Assembly: GCA_023055425.1 (NCBI GenBank)
Contig: JALGPY010000001.1
Coordinates: 111,395,057-111,459,056, forward strand
DNA from: Linanthus parryae
Lineage: Eukaryota; Streptophyta; Magnoliopsida; Ericales; Polemoniaceae
Length of the DNA stretch: 64,000 nt
Direction of reading: 5' to 3'
Position 1 is the stretch's first letter. Each line of letters begins with the position of its first letter. The position numbers were made by a program, and so were the translations under genes. Shown here one piece after another: positions 51,159-62,520 of this stretch. The notes below the pieces were generated by a model. It ran no database searches and had not been told where the DNA came from. It saw only the letters and a list, made by a program, of their open reading frames with translations.

Positions 51159-54100
51159 TCCAGCACTAGATAAAATTTCATTGTTAAACTTTTGTTGACT
51201 CAAGAAAATACCTGAAGTGGTCATTGTAACCTCAAAACCAAGGAAAAAATTGAGAGCACCTAGGTCTTTAAGCTTGAAAGAAGAGCCGAGAACATCTTTT
51301 AATTGATGTAAATAATTTGGATTAGAACCTGTGAGGATTATACCATCGATATAGACCAAGAGATAAGTCTTGGTTCCACTGTTCACATGCATGAACAAAG
51401 TATAATCTGATTTGCATTGCTTGAAACCAAAAGAGAGAACAGTGTCTAAAACATCAAAAACCACTGCCTGGAAGCTTGCTTCAGACCATATAATGACTTT
51501 TGCAGCTTACAAACCAAATTAGGAATCTGAGTTTGAGCTGAAGTAAGAGTCAAACCTTCAGGTACTGACATATAAACATCTTCTGATAGATTTCCATGCA
51601 TAAATGCATTATTGATGTCTAACTGCAGAATCTCCCAATTGAATTGAGAAGCTAAGCTGAGCAAAACCATAAATGTGGAAAATTTGGCAGCTGGAGAGAA
51701 AGTGTCAAAGTGATCAACCCATTCTGTCTGTGTATACCCTTTAGCAACCAATCTAGCCATAAACCTGTCAATACTTCCATCACTTTTGTACTTTATTCTA
51801 TACACCCACTTGCATCCAATATTTTTATGACCAGAGGGTAGAGAAGTAAGAGATCAAGTGTCATTAACAATCAAAGCTGTGAGTTCTTCATTCATAGCTG
51901 AGACCCAATTCTCATTTTGTATAGCTTGCTTATAACTATGTGGTTCAAGATGACTATAAAAATTGGCGAGAAAGACATGAGCATGAACATCACTACAAGA
52001 CCCAGAGCAATTCCAAAATCATATTTATCATTGAAAGCTGAAGTAGATGAATTAGCTGCAGACAAGACATAGTCCTTGAAGTGAGCTGGTTGAGATCAGG
52101 TTCTAGCACTGTGCCTAACTGGCATTGGTGGATTAGGTGCTTGTAAAAGAACTTCTCTATAAGTAGGAGCTAAAGATGAACCAGCAGAAGAAGTAGGTAA
52201 AACAGTATTATCTTCACAAGAGAGATGCAAACAAACCTGATTGAGTACAGCATTGTCAATAGAAGATTGATGTTGAAAGGGAAATATATCTTCATGAAAA
52301 ATGACATCCCTTGAGACAAAGAAATTTTGATCTTGAAGACCAAAAAATCTATAGCCCTTGGTCCCATAAACATAACCTGTGAACACACATTTCACAGCCC
52401 TGGGCTCAAATTTTGTTCTCCCATGTTGTAGGGTACTGGCATAGCACAAACACCCAAAAACATTGAGAAGTGAATAATCTGGCACAGTTTTATATAACAT
52501 CTGAAAAGGTGATTTACCCTGCAACTTAGCTGATGGAGTTCTGTTGATAAGAAATACAACAGTAAGAACACACTATCCCCAGAATGAGAGAGGTAAATTA
52601 CTCTGAAATCTAAGTGATCTGGCCACATCAAGCAGATGTTGGTGTTTCCTTTCCACCACTGAATTTTGTAGAGGGGTTTCCACACAAGAATACTCATGAA
52701 TAATACCTTTACTGGTGAAGAAGACAGTCATCTCTAGTTCTGGAGCATTGTCACTCCTAAATATTTTGATTGGAGTGTAAAACTGTGTCAAAACCAAGTT
52801 ATAGAAACTAGGTATAATTTGTGAGGCATCACTATTATTGTGCATCAAGTATACCCAAGTAGTTCTAGTTGAATCCTCCACAAGAGTAAGAAAAAATCTA
52901 AAACCTGGGTGTGTCTTGACCCTGTATGGACCCCATGTATCACAATGAACCAAATCAAAAAGTGAACTGGAAATGTGTACCAGCTTTGGAAATGGTAACC
53001 TCTTTTGCTTAGCAAGAGGACAAACTTCACAAGGTGACTGAGATCAAGATTCAGTCAAAAAAGGTTTGGCAATTAAACCAGAAATCAACTTTAACTTCTT
53101 AAATGATGGATGACCAAGTCTCTTATGCCACAAATCACTGATACCAAGAGAACTTGAATATGTCAAAGCAGTGACATTGGTGTTCTTGAAAAAATAAAGT
53201 CCTCCTTGTCTGATACCTGATCCAACAACATGTCCAGATCCATTTCTGAAGTAGCATTCATCCATATTGCATTCAAAAACACAACCAAGTCGTTGAGTAA
53301 GCTGAGAGACTGAAATGAGGGCGAACTGAAAATCTGGAACATACATAACTTTAGACAAGTGAAGTGAAGCATTTAACTTCACTGTACCTACATGAGTTAC
53401 CACAATGTTTTTCCCATTTGGTAGATGCACACATGTATGTTAAACTGGCATAATATCTGAAAATAAAATCATCTTTGAGCACATGTGATCAGTGGCTCCA
53501 CTGTCTATAATCCAATTATCATGATGAGAAAGGACTGAACAAATTCCTGATTGAAGTGCATATGAAATCATAACGCCTACCATAAAATGATGAATTTGCT
53601 GAGATAGATGGAGAATCCAATGGAGATTCATCATAACCAGTTCCTATATGAGGAGCAGAAGACACATTTGATTCATGATCTTTTGACTGATGCAAACTGA
53701 TTTGATTGTTGAGAAGTGCAACCAGGTGTTGAGCTTGAGCAGTGCTAATAATGATATTAGGTGAACTAGCTGAAGAAACCAAAGATATTGGTTCTGCCAT
53801 AGCTGAATTAGCCTTTGATTTTGTGAATCTGAAGTTTGGAGGAAAACCATGAAGCCTATAACACTTAGCTTTAATATGACCTTCATGACCACAGTGATGA
53901 CACACAATAGGTTTGCCTTTTGAAAAACCAGTAACTTGTGATGAACTATTTCCAGCTGTTTTATAAGGACTTGAAACTGAAACTCCAAATTTTTGTGCAC
54001 CCTGATTATGCGAGGTTATTCCAAATGTATTGGCAGCAACTTTCATAGCTACATTATATGTTTTGAACAGAATTACATTGCAGCTCCATTTGATTTTCTT

Positions 54101-54781
54101 GTTGCACAACCTTGGCAAAAACTGAATTCAGAGGTGGTATTGGATCTGTTAAGAATAATTGATCCCTTACTGACATATTCTGAGTGTTTAGTCCCATTAA
54201 AAACTGCATAATTCTCTCTAATTCCAGAGATTGTTTCCATCTATCAACAACTCCACAATGACATTGAGCTAAAGCTCCACAATCACAACTAGGTAATGGC
54301 TTATAGCTACACAACTCATCCCAGAGACTTTTCAACTTGGTGAAATAAAGAGTAACAGACATTCCATCCTGCTTGAGACTAGTAATCAATTGAGCTAAAT
54401 GAAATATTCTTGAAAAGTTGCCTTGAGAAAACCTCTCTAACCAATCCATCCAAATCTCTCTAGCAGTAGATCTGCAAACTACACTGCTAACAATGTCTTT
54501 AGAAATTGAATTCAGCAACCAAGACATGACCATACTGTCACACCTTCTCCAAAATGAATACAGATCTGAACCAACAGCAGGTTCCGCAATAGTGCCATCA
54601 CAAATTCGAGCTTGTTCTTAGCTCTAAGAGCTACCACAATCGATTTGTTCCATGTATAGAAATTACTGCTATCTAGTTTTTCAGAAACCAAAATGACTCC
54701 GGGATTATCTGAGTTGTGAAGAAAATAAGGAGAAGAAACCTCCATACCTGAAAGAGAACCACTAGCAGAATCACGCTCCAT
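51159..54781 (-). pseudogene. Copia C2 gag-pol, decayed and cut by C3
   Basis: Gag starts at the ATG 54781 (MERDSASGSLSGMEVSSPYFLHNSDNPG), about 95 bases from the PBS; knuckle CHHCGHEGHIKAKC near 53890; protease NWIIDSGATDHMCSKM near 53490; GAG-pre-integrase DLWHKRLGHPSFKKL; integrase [106 protein letters not shown] (the usual YVDD is changed). Multiple stops and frameshifts. Reading stops at EILSSAG, where the C3 LTR begins; RNase H and 3' LTR are missing. Same group as C1 by sequence feel. Confidence 0.87.
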
Positions 54782-54876
54782 CGAACCTCGATCTCAAAGC
54801 GTAAAACTAGATCTGAAACCTTCAGATCTTCAGAAACATGAGTTGAATGAAGCTTCACCAAATTAGTAACCAACCT

Positions 54877-54889
54877 GGCTCTGATACCA
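54877..54889 (-). other. C2 primer binding site
   Basis: Minus strand TGGTATCAGAGCC, initiator tRNA-Met type, three bases from the LTR end. Confidence 0.88.
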
Positions 54890-54892
54890 TAT

Positions 54893-55171
54893 TGAGATCC
54901 ATAAACAAACCGATGAAGCTTCCTAGGGTTTCATGAATGAACAACACGGACGAGAACGAAGAAAAAACTCTCTGAAATTGATTCAAAATTATGATGAAAA
55001 ATTACAGAGAAAAGAGGGGATTAAACCCTTTTGAAGAAAAAGAACTAACGGTAGTTCACCGTTAACCAATCATGGTGTGCCACATCACCACTCTCGGTAA
55101 CGGAAGTAAACTAAATAAAACAAATAAAGAAACGACGCAGTTCCAATTAAAAAAGAATCATAATTTGCACA
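54893..55171 (-). repeat. C2 5' LTR
   Basis: 279 bp from TGAGATCC to TTGCACA (TG..CA on the plus strand). No second LTR of C2 is left in the window for comparison, so the right edge rests on the CA and on the purine-rich tract just outside. Confidence 0.65.
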
Positions 55172-55192
55172 CGCGCCCCCTCAAGCCAAGAA
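55172..55192 (-). other. Polypurine-like tract outside the C2 LTR
   Basis: Minus strand CTTGAGGGGGCGCG precedes the LTR start, and its upstream codons read VVLGLRGRV, like a copia pol C-terminus. A 5' LTR should not have this outside it. Confidence 0.35.
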
Positions 55193-57326
55193 CGACTGAG
55201 ATTAGAAGATATCCAAGTGATCTAACGGATACTGCTGCATCTGGAGATCCAAGAAATTCATGCCATCAGTTTGGCTATCTTTGCAGTTTATTCCAGGGCC
55301 ATATACTAAAGATCTCTAATAAAGTCATTGAAAAACCATTTGAGGAGCCCGTTCCTCAAGAGGTTCCTCAGGAAGTACCTCAAGATGAGGCAAGTCCAAC
55401 GCTAAGGAGATCAACTAGAATTCAAATATCCACTATACCTAGTTACTATGCCTTGTGTAACCAAGAGTCTGACTATAATGAAGCCAATAATGATCCAAAA
55501 TATTTTCACAGGCTATGATTTGTAATGAATCTGAGTTATGGTGCAATGCTATGGTTGATGAGATGATTTTTATGGCATCTAATGAAGTCAGGGATCATGT
55601 CGAGTTGCATAGTGGTAGCCATTGGTTGTAAATGAGCCTTTAAGACTTATAGATTCAATGGGAAACATTGAAAGATATAATGCAAGACTTGTGGCAAAAG
55701 GATTTACTCAAAGGGAGAGAATTGATTACAAGGAGACTTTCTCTCCTGTATCTAGGAAAGATTCTTTCCGTGTGATCATGGCGTTGGTAGCTCCTTTTGA
55801 CTTTTAATTGCACCAAATGAATGTGGAAACGGCTTTCCTTCATGGGGACTTAGAGGATGATGTTTATATGAAACAAATTGAAGGATTCCTCTCTAATGGT
55901 GGTGAGTGTGCGAATTTAAGAGATCTATATATAGAATGAAACATACTTCCCGACAGTGGTACGTGATGGCGTAATCTCTTGTTATGGTTTCGAAGAGAAT
56001 ATTATGGATTAATGTATATACCACATGGTTAGTGTAAACCGGATTTTTTTATCATCCTATATGTAGATGATATTTTATTTGTAACCAAGGATGAGGGGAT
56101 GTTACACGATGTGAAAACAATTTCTTTCTAAAAAAATTGAAATGAAAGATATGGTCGATGCATCTTATGCCATAGGGACTAGATTCATAGAGATAGATCT
56201 TTACGTGGGTTGGAATTATCTCGGGAAGCCTATATCAATAAGATCTTAGAAATGTTTCGAATGAAAGATTGTTCACCAAGTGTAGCATCCATTGTGAAGG
56301 GTGATAGGTTTCATTTGAACCAATGCCCACAAAATGATCTTGAGAGGGAACAGATGTAGGACATTCCATATGCTTCTTTTTTCAGAAGCCTTATGTATGC
56401 TCTTGTTTGTACCGGGCCTTACATTGCCTTTGTGATTGGAATATTGGGACGATATCAAAGTAACCTAGGGGTGGACCACTGGCGTGCTGCAAAGAAAGTG
56501 TTGAGATATCTTAAAGGAATCATAGACTACATTCTTATTTATAGACGGACCGATGACTTAAAGATCATCGAATACTCAGATTGAGTAATTTGCTGGGTGA
56601 ATTGATTTTCGCAAATCTACTTATGGTTATAACTTCATGTTTATTGGAGGTGCTGTCTCAGGGAGAAGTGCAAAGCATGCATTAAGTGCAACTTTTACCA
56701 TGGAGACTGAGTTCGCTTCTTTCTTTGAGGCTACTTCACATTGTGAATGGTTGAAGAGTTTCATATCGGGGCTGAGAATCATTGATTCTATTTTGAATCC
56801 ACTAAAGATTTATTGTGATAATTCAGCTGTTGTTTTCTTAGATAAGAATAACAAAAGTGGTAGTAAAATTAGGTACATTGGCATTAAGTACTTAGCCATT
56901 CAAGAATGTGTTAAGGAAAGTGGTAATTGAACACATTAGCGCTGGATTGATGATCCTTTGACAAAGGGCATGCCACCTAGAAGCTTTAAGGATCTTGGTG
57001 TGAGGATAGGAATTGGTTCCATCATGTAGTAGTGTGACTTGGATCGTATGTAATAAGACTCTTGTCTATTTGTGTTGTTTTTCATATTTGAAGTGCTCAT
57101 TTGGTTTGAAAAATGACATTTAGTTGGATCTTGAATAAACATTGGGTTTCTTCCTTACGTGTAATGATTATCTAAGGACTCTCACACATCGTGATACATG
57201 GAAGACAATCCTCGTTAAAAGAGAACTTGTCTCCATGATTCTTGTGTAAATTTTCTTAATGAAGTGAGGGTATTTTTATGGGTTTTGAATTCTTATCATA
57301 TAGAGATATACGGTCCAAGTAGGAGG
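55193..57326 (+). pseudogene. Copia C4 remnant (Tnt1-like RT and RNase H)
   Basis: Plus strand. A Pro/Glu repeat (EEPVPQEVPQEVPQDE), then LRRSTRIQI, RT pieces (ARLVAKGFTQRERIDYKETFSPV; LHQMNVETAFLHGDLEDDVYM; YVDDILFVTKDEG near 56060) and RNase H pieces (DHWRAAKKVLRYLKGI; METEFASFFEATSHCEWLKSF; IYCDNSAVVFLDKNNKSGSK; DDPLTKGMPPRSF). Many stops and frameshifts. It ends with CAAGTAGGAGGATG near 57315-57328, like the polypurine end of Tnt1-type elements. Confidence 0.8.
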
Positions 57327-57745
57327 ATGTAAAAAATTTACCTCTATTATTGTGGTTCGGGTAACACTGGATAAAAATTTGTCTTAAAAACTATCTTCGG
57401 TGATCACGGGTAGTTTATATCAGCCACGTCTTGATGGCAGACCTGATATATTTGGATGTTGTGATTTGTAACCCTGTTCTCAACATTTGATTGTCACGTA
57501 CACCATCTTGTGAGGATGTGAGAGAACAGAAGTTTTCATTTCACTCTTTTTATTAGTAGAGTAAAAGCAGAATCGACAAACGCGATTAGAGAATTCTTAG
57601 TCCAACAAGATTTTGTGGAAATCAGAGTGTTAGTCGGCGTGGGTTTTCGACTATTCAGAACGACGATCTCAGGTTCAGCTGTAAAGTCAAGCTTGTTCCT
57701 GATTCAAGATAGAATTAATGCCTGGAGGTAATTTTACACTTATGT
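57327..57745 (+). repeat. Probable 3' LTR of copia C4
   Basis: Begins TGTAAAAAATTTACC right after the purine tract and has the look of an LTR R/U5 (AGAACAGAAGTTTTC..., TCAGGTTCAGC). The right end is not fixed; 57745 is a guess. Confidence 0.4.
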
Positions 57746-57930
57746 TTGTTGTTTTCATGCTTTGTCGTTTTCTTGTCTTTATTATAAAGCTAGCAGTTGA
57801 GACCTGAAACAGGGACTACGAATACTCCTCTACTAAGCTAGCACTTGTTTGCTATTCTATCCACCTAACTATTTTAGATATTTGAAATCGTGTATATTGA
57901 TACTTTATTCCAATGTAAATGTACTGTAAA
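57746..57930. other. Gap between C4 and the LINE tail
   Basis: No feature recognised. Confidence 0.4.
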
Positions 57931-59755
57931 TTTTTATTTTTTTTATTTTTGCGAAAGAGGAGAATATCAACTAATCATCAAAGAGAGAGTGCATCATACA
58001 AATACGAAGATTACCAAACCAACCTAAGAACAACCAAACCAACAAAAGATCAACCAACATCCACAATGAAAACTAAAACAAGTCCAGGAATCTAAAACAC
58101 CAACCATTGATTAAAACAAGAACGAAAAACACATAGGTGAACACTATTTAGCTGATTTGACTTTCCTTGTGCCTGACTTTTCTGTGAGAAAACGAATGAA
58201 AGCAACTTCGTTTGGATCCACCTTCTTCTTCTTCTGATTTGGAGAATCAAGACTGACAATCCCTTTACCCTTGTCCACTGAGGAGGCTCTAGCTCCTTGC
58301 TTCTTATTCTATGTGCCTGGGGCTAAGATTGTACGTCATGAAAACTATTAGAGAGCATACATGCATTATTAATTTGATTAATGAGACACATGGCTTCATG
58401 GTTACATGTATCAATAGTTGGAGTGGTATTGTTGAAGATGGATGCATTCCTGGTCTTCCAAATGATCCAACATATAGTACTTCAAGCAATACCCAACAGA
58501 GTATGTCTTTTAGATATTCTGAGCTAACATTTGATCCATTCAGTGAAGTCATTATAATTAGCTATAATGATGAAATTGAACTTGGTTCAAAGATTGCAAG
58601 AAAAGTGACAGGTAAAGCAAATGATCAATGTATTCAGTATGAGATTGGCATACAACACATGTTTGATCACAATTGATATTTTTAGGTGGTAAGAAAGCTC
58701 TAGTAGGTATAGCTTTATGAGTCAATTGCCACAAGAAAAGCTTTAATTTGAATGGAACTTTCAGCTTCCAATATGCTTCCAAGATAAAAAGTTTAAGTGT
58801 TGAATTGAAGGTCTGATTTGGAGAGGAGGTCCAAAATGGCTCATTATAAGTGTTATTCAAAGAAGTAGAGATAATTGCATTTGCTAGAAAAGAATGGAAG
58901 ATATTTTGGATCAAGCTTTCATTCCAAGAAACCCCACCAGAATCACTACTAATTGTGAGATCCTTAACCCACTTTTATTCTCGAATGGCTAGGCACATAC
59001 TCCTTTAAACAAGGCCCCGGGACATCTTTTAACCACATATGCTTAACAAGTGAAATACGGGCATCATCAGCGAGTTTCAAAGAAAGCCCTCTTGCTAAAA
59101 TATTCTTACCATTGACTAAGGCCCTCCAGACCGGGGATGCAGATGGAGGAGCGTTATGTAGCCAAAATGAGTTTCTTTTAAGATATTTACTCGTGAAATA
59201 TTTTGAAGCTAGCGATTGAGTATTAGAAACTAGATTTCAAGTGCTTTTACAAAAAAGAGCATTATTAAAAGCTTTGACATTTTTAAAGCCCAAACCTCCC
59301 TTATTCGCACTACGACACAAAGTCTTCCAAGAAAGACAGTGCATGAAATTCTGGTTAGGGATTACTAGTCCCAAAAAAATTATTAAAAATAGAAGTTAAA
59401 CATCAAGATATTTTGGAAGAAATATTCATAAGTGAGAAGGGATAAACTAAGAAGCTGGTAAGAATAGCTTTGGTTAAGGTAGCCCTACCAAATCTATTTA
59501 AGAGAAGACCTTTCCAAGAAACGCATTTCTTTACCTTTTCTATCAAAAGAGCTTTGTTTTTGTGTTTGGAGAGGTTAAACGAACTATCAAAATATAAGCC
59601 TAGATAGTTACCTATGTGATTAGAGTTATTAACTCTAAGGGTAGAAATTATATTGCCAATGTCACTAGGGTTGAAATTAGGTGAAACTGTAATCGAGGAT
59701 TTTGAAAAGTTAATAAGCTGGCCTGATTGATTTGCAAATTTATTTAAGACTAGTA
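57931..59755 (-). pseudogene. 5'-truncated L1-type LINE, minus strand
   Basis: The T-rich run at 57931-57950 is the A-tail of a minus-strand LINE. Near 58740-58870 the zf-RVT domain is visible (EAYWKLKVPFKLKLFLWQLTHKAIPTRAFL, then TCVVCQSHTEYIDHLL). At 59774-59403 the C-terminal RT region reads FANQSGQLINFSKSSITVSP, NYLGLYFDSS, VKKCVSWKGLLLNRFGRATL. Order and spacing fit ORF2 of a plant L1. Frames are broken and the 5' part is gone. Not active. Confidence 0.8.
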
Positions 59756-59790
59756 AGGAGCACGTGCATTGCACGTGGATTGTTTACTTT
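59756..59790. repeat. CACGTGCATTGCACGTG palindrome at the LINE edge
   Basis: A 17 bp palindrome just beyond the last recognisable LINE codons, in the context ACTAGTAAGGAG before it. It contains two overlapping CACGTG G-box cores. It may mark the end of another repeat. Confidence 0.45.
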
Positions 59791-62520
59791 TTGTAATAAA
59801 ATATGTAAAATTTTGAACATTAAGTTTACAGATGTCATTCTTGAATCCGCCTCACACTGGGGTTGAGGAGAGTCAAAGATAAACTTGTTACATTTTTCTC
59901 TTTCAAATTCATGAATTGTTGAAACATGAATGGTTTAGAACTTGGGTTTACACATAGAGGGAAGAAAATGTTGCGCAAACCGGATGGGGACTTTTAGTCT
60001 AACTCATTGTATGGGCTTGAAACTCCGCAATGTCGCATTAGTGAAGTAGGTTCCAAAGAAGACTACATGAAAATGTAAAATCGCAGTGCGCTTTTGCTCG
60101 GGACTAATGATGAGCTGCTCTTATAATTAACTTTGGTTCCTATCCATCTTCACATGAAGGTCTTCATTTTCAGAAGTGTAATTGCATATGAGGTTTTTGA
60201 TAAATTTTATTGTACCATCAGATGATCAAATGAAAAAATAATGATTATTGTAATTGTGCTTTACCTTCTACATAATTCCATTACTGGATGCCTGCAAACG
60301 TGTGAAATTGTCTCTTGCAATCATTTCGGTATTGTGTACGAATGTTTTTTCACTGATGTCGATAAATCACATTCGATGTTTAATTTTAAATTGACTGATA
60401 GACGTTCTCAAAAAAAAATTGACTAATAGACACAATCAACAATCCATATAACAAAAGTGGGTTGAACATGATAGATATACCACTTCCACGCCAATTAAAG
60501 TTCGAAGCAATTGATCTGGTGGTCTGGATAGAATATATAGACAATAACTAAGCCTGAATGAGGCATTACTCAGTAATCAAGGGGATCCTCAATAATAAGT
60601 TATAGTGTATATAACTGCAATATCCAAAGTCATGTTTTCCAAGAAAATATATCAATTGCAAGCAAAATAAGAATACAATAACAATTCACCTTACATATAA
60701 AACTCAATATGCTCTTCACTTCGTAAGTAGTTTGTAAAATATGGTAAACATAAGATAACATAAAATCATGGGCATAGCCATATAATAACAAGTACATAAG
60801 TTCTCCACAATTCCCACAGTGTGGAATGCAACTTATTAAATTAGTGACTCAAATCTCATGGAAAGTACAATTTAACTTCAACCAACTACAGAGAGGGAAG
60901 CAATAATCCTTTTTTCTCACATCACTTACTTCCTCTCGTCTGTCAAAGAGGTACCAAATCTGAATGTCGTGCCATGCATCCATGATATCCATGGAATTTA
61001 ATTGCTCGATGTTTTTTATACAAACATGGCTCTTATGGAATACTCTAAGTCGGGTACAAACTACCTCCAAGCAACCTGAATAGCTGACTAAATTTGTGGT
61101 CCTTATTGTCAGGAATAACAACCTGTCTTGGAAATAAAGAGAGTTGATCCACAAGATCCAAGATTAATCAACATAAAAATCTAAGAATGTGACATTATTG
61201 GGATTCAACATTCTTAGCTGATATTTGATAGAAGACACATAAAGTATATGTATGAAGTCCATGAATGGATACTCTTGAAACCATGTTTGTATAATTATCT
61301 ATTGAAATTCCGCCAAAAGACTTCCAACTTACAATTGATTATATCCTCACACATCTAGCATATATATAAAAGTAAGTATAACAACAAATCGTTTAGAAGA
61401 GAAATAAAATTCAGGACAGTGTGCTCATTTTCACCCTAACCCTTCTTCCTATCCTTTCTCATTTCACGCTCTCACCAAATACTCGGAAATAAAAAATATT
61501 TTTCATGCCTTATCCATGTACAATCATATCCTACCTCAGATCCAATCATATCTTGAATTCCCATGATTTATTTTCCCGTACACAGACGAGGCCTAATTGT
61601 GAAAAGTTTACTGAACCATTTCATGGGAACAAATATACAGTCTATTTTCTTTCATCATGACAGTTTTCATACTTACATTGCACTTTTCTTAGTGATGCCG
61701 GTAAAACAATACAAAATTGTTCCACAAATCAATTGGCTTAAAGGCCTTTGGATGAACGTCTGAAGTAAAGTTTGGCCTAGATCAACCAATATGTTCACGC
61801 TCTCAAAGGCCGAGGATTTTGACGCCATAAAGGGAGGGAGGTAGATGTTCCATTTGTCTATCATGTCAGACTCTTCAAAATGGAAAAGTCAGTTGTGTAT
61901 TTAATGAGTAGATTTAAGTGAAATTATTTTCTTCTTACCGTACATAAATCCTTGGGCATATTGTGCTACAAATTATATCAAAGTGCAATAAAATCAGAAC
62001 ACTAAATAACTTTTGCATCTACATCATTTATATCTTGAAACCACCGCAATAGTTTAGACTGCATGCTCGGTAATCAATAATTCTTTACCATTTTCTTTCG
62101 GTTTGTTATTTTCAAAGGTGTGGTAGTACAAAAAGCAAATCAATAGAAGCTGCTCAATTCCTAAGTAAAATTCCATGACGACCAAGAGTAAGGTGATAAA
62201 TTTTATATGTGTCTTCTTGTCCCCAACAATTATTTACATATTTTACATGAACTTGTGTCTTCGTCTCTACTATAATCGTTTATACATTTTACATGATTTC
62301 ATATATAATTTGGACAGTAAACAGCGGGAATATTTTGTGCACCATCTCGAATGTGTCATTGTAAATTGAATGTGGTAAACATTTACATAGTTCAAAACAG
62401 GATTTGGTTACTGAAGATACAAGGGGCAGTATTATCTTAAAACATGTATATGAATTGAAGAAAGTGACCAGGTTTTGTACAGATGGATCGAAGACAGTGA
62501 TGCACGTAGTACATGAACAT
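59791..62520. other. Stretch with no supported gene
   Basis: AT-rich. Several 60-100 codon open frames on both strands have no motif I recognise (for example 60849-61154 minus). I see no rRNA, tRNA or repeat structure. Confidence 0.4.

Noticed and set aside
60849..61154. 101-codon minus-strand ORF
   Set aside because: No start context, motif or neighbour that supports it; AT-rich region where such frames arise by chance.
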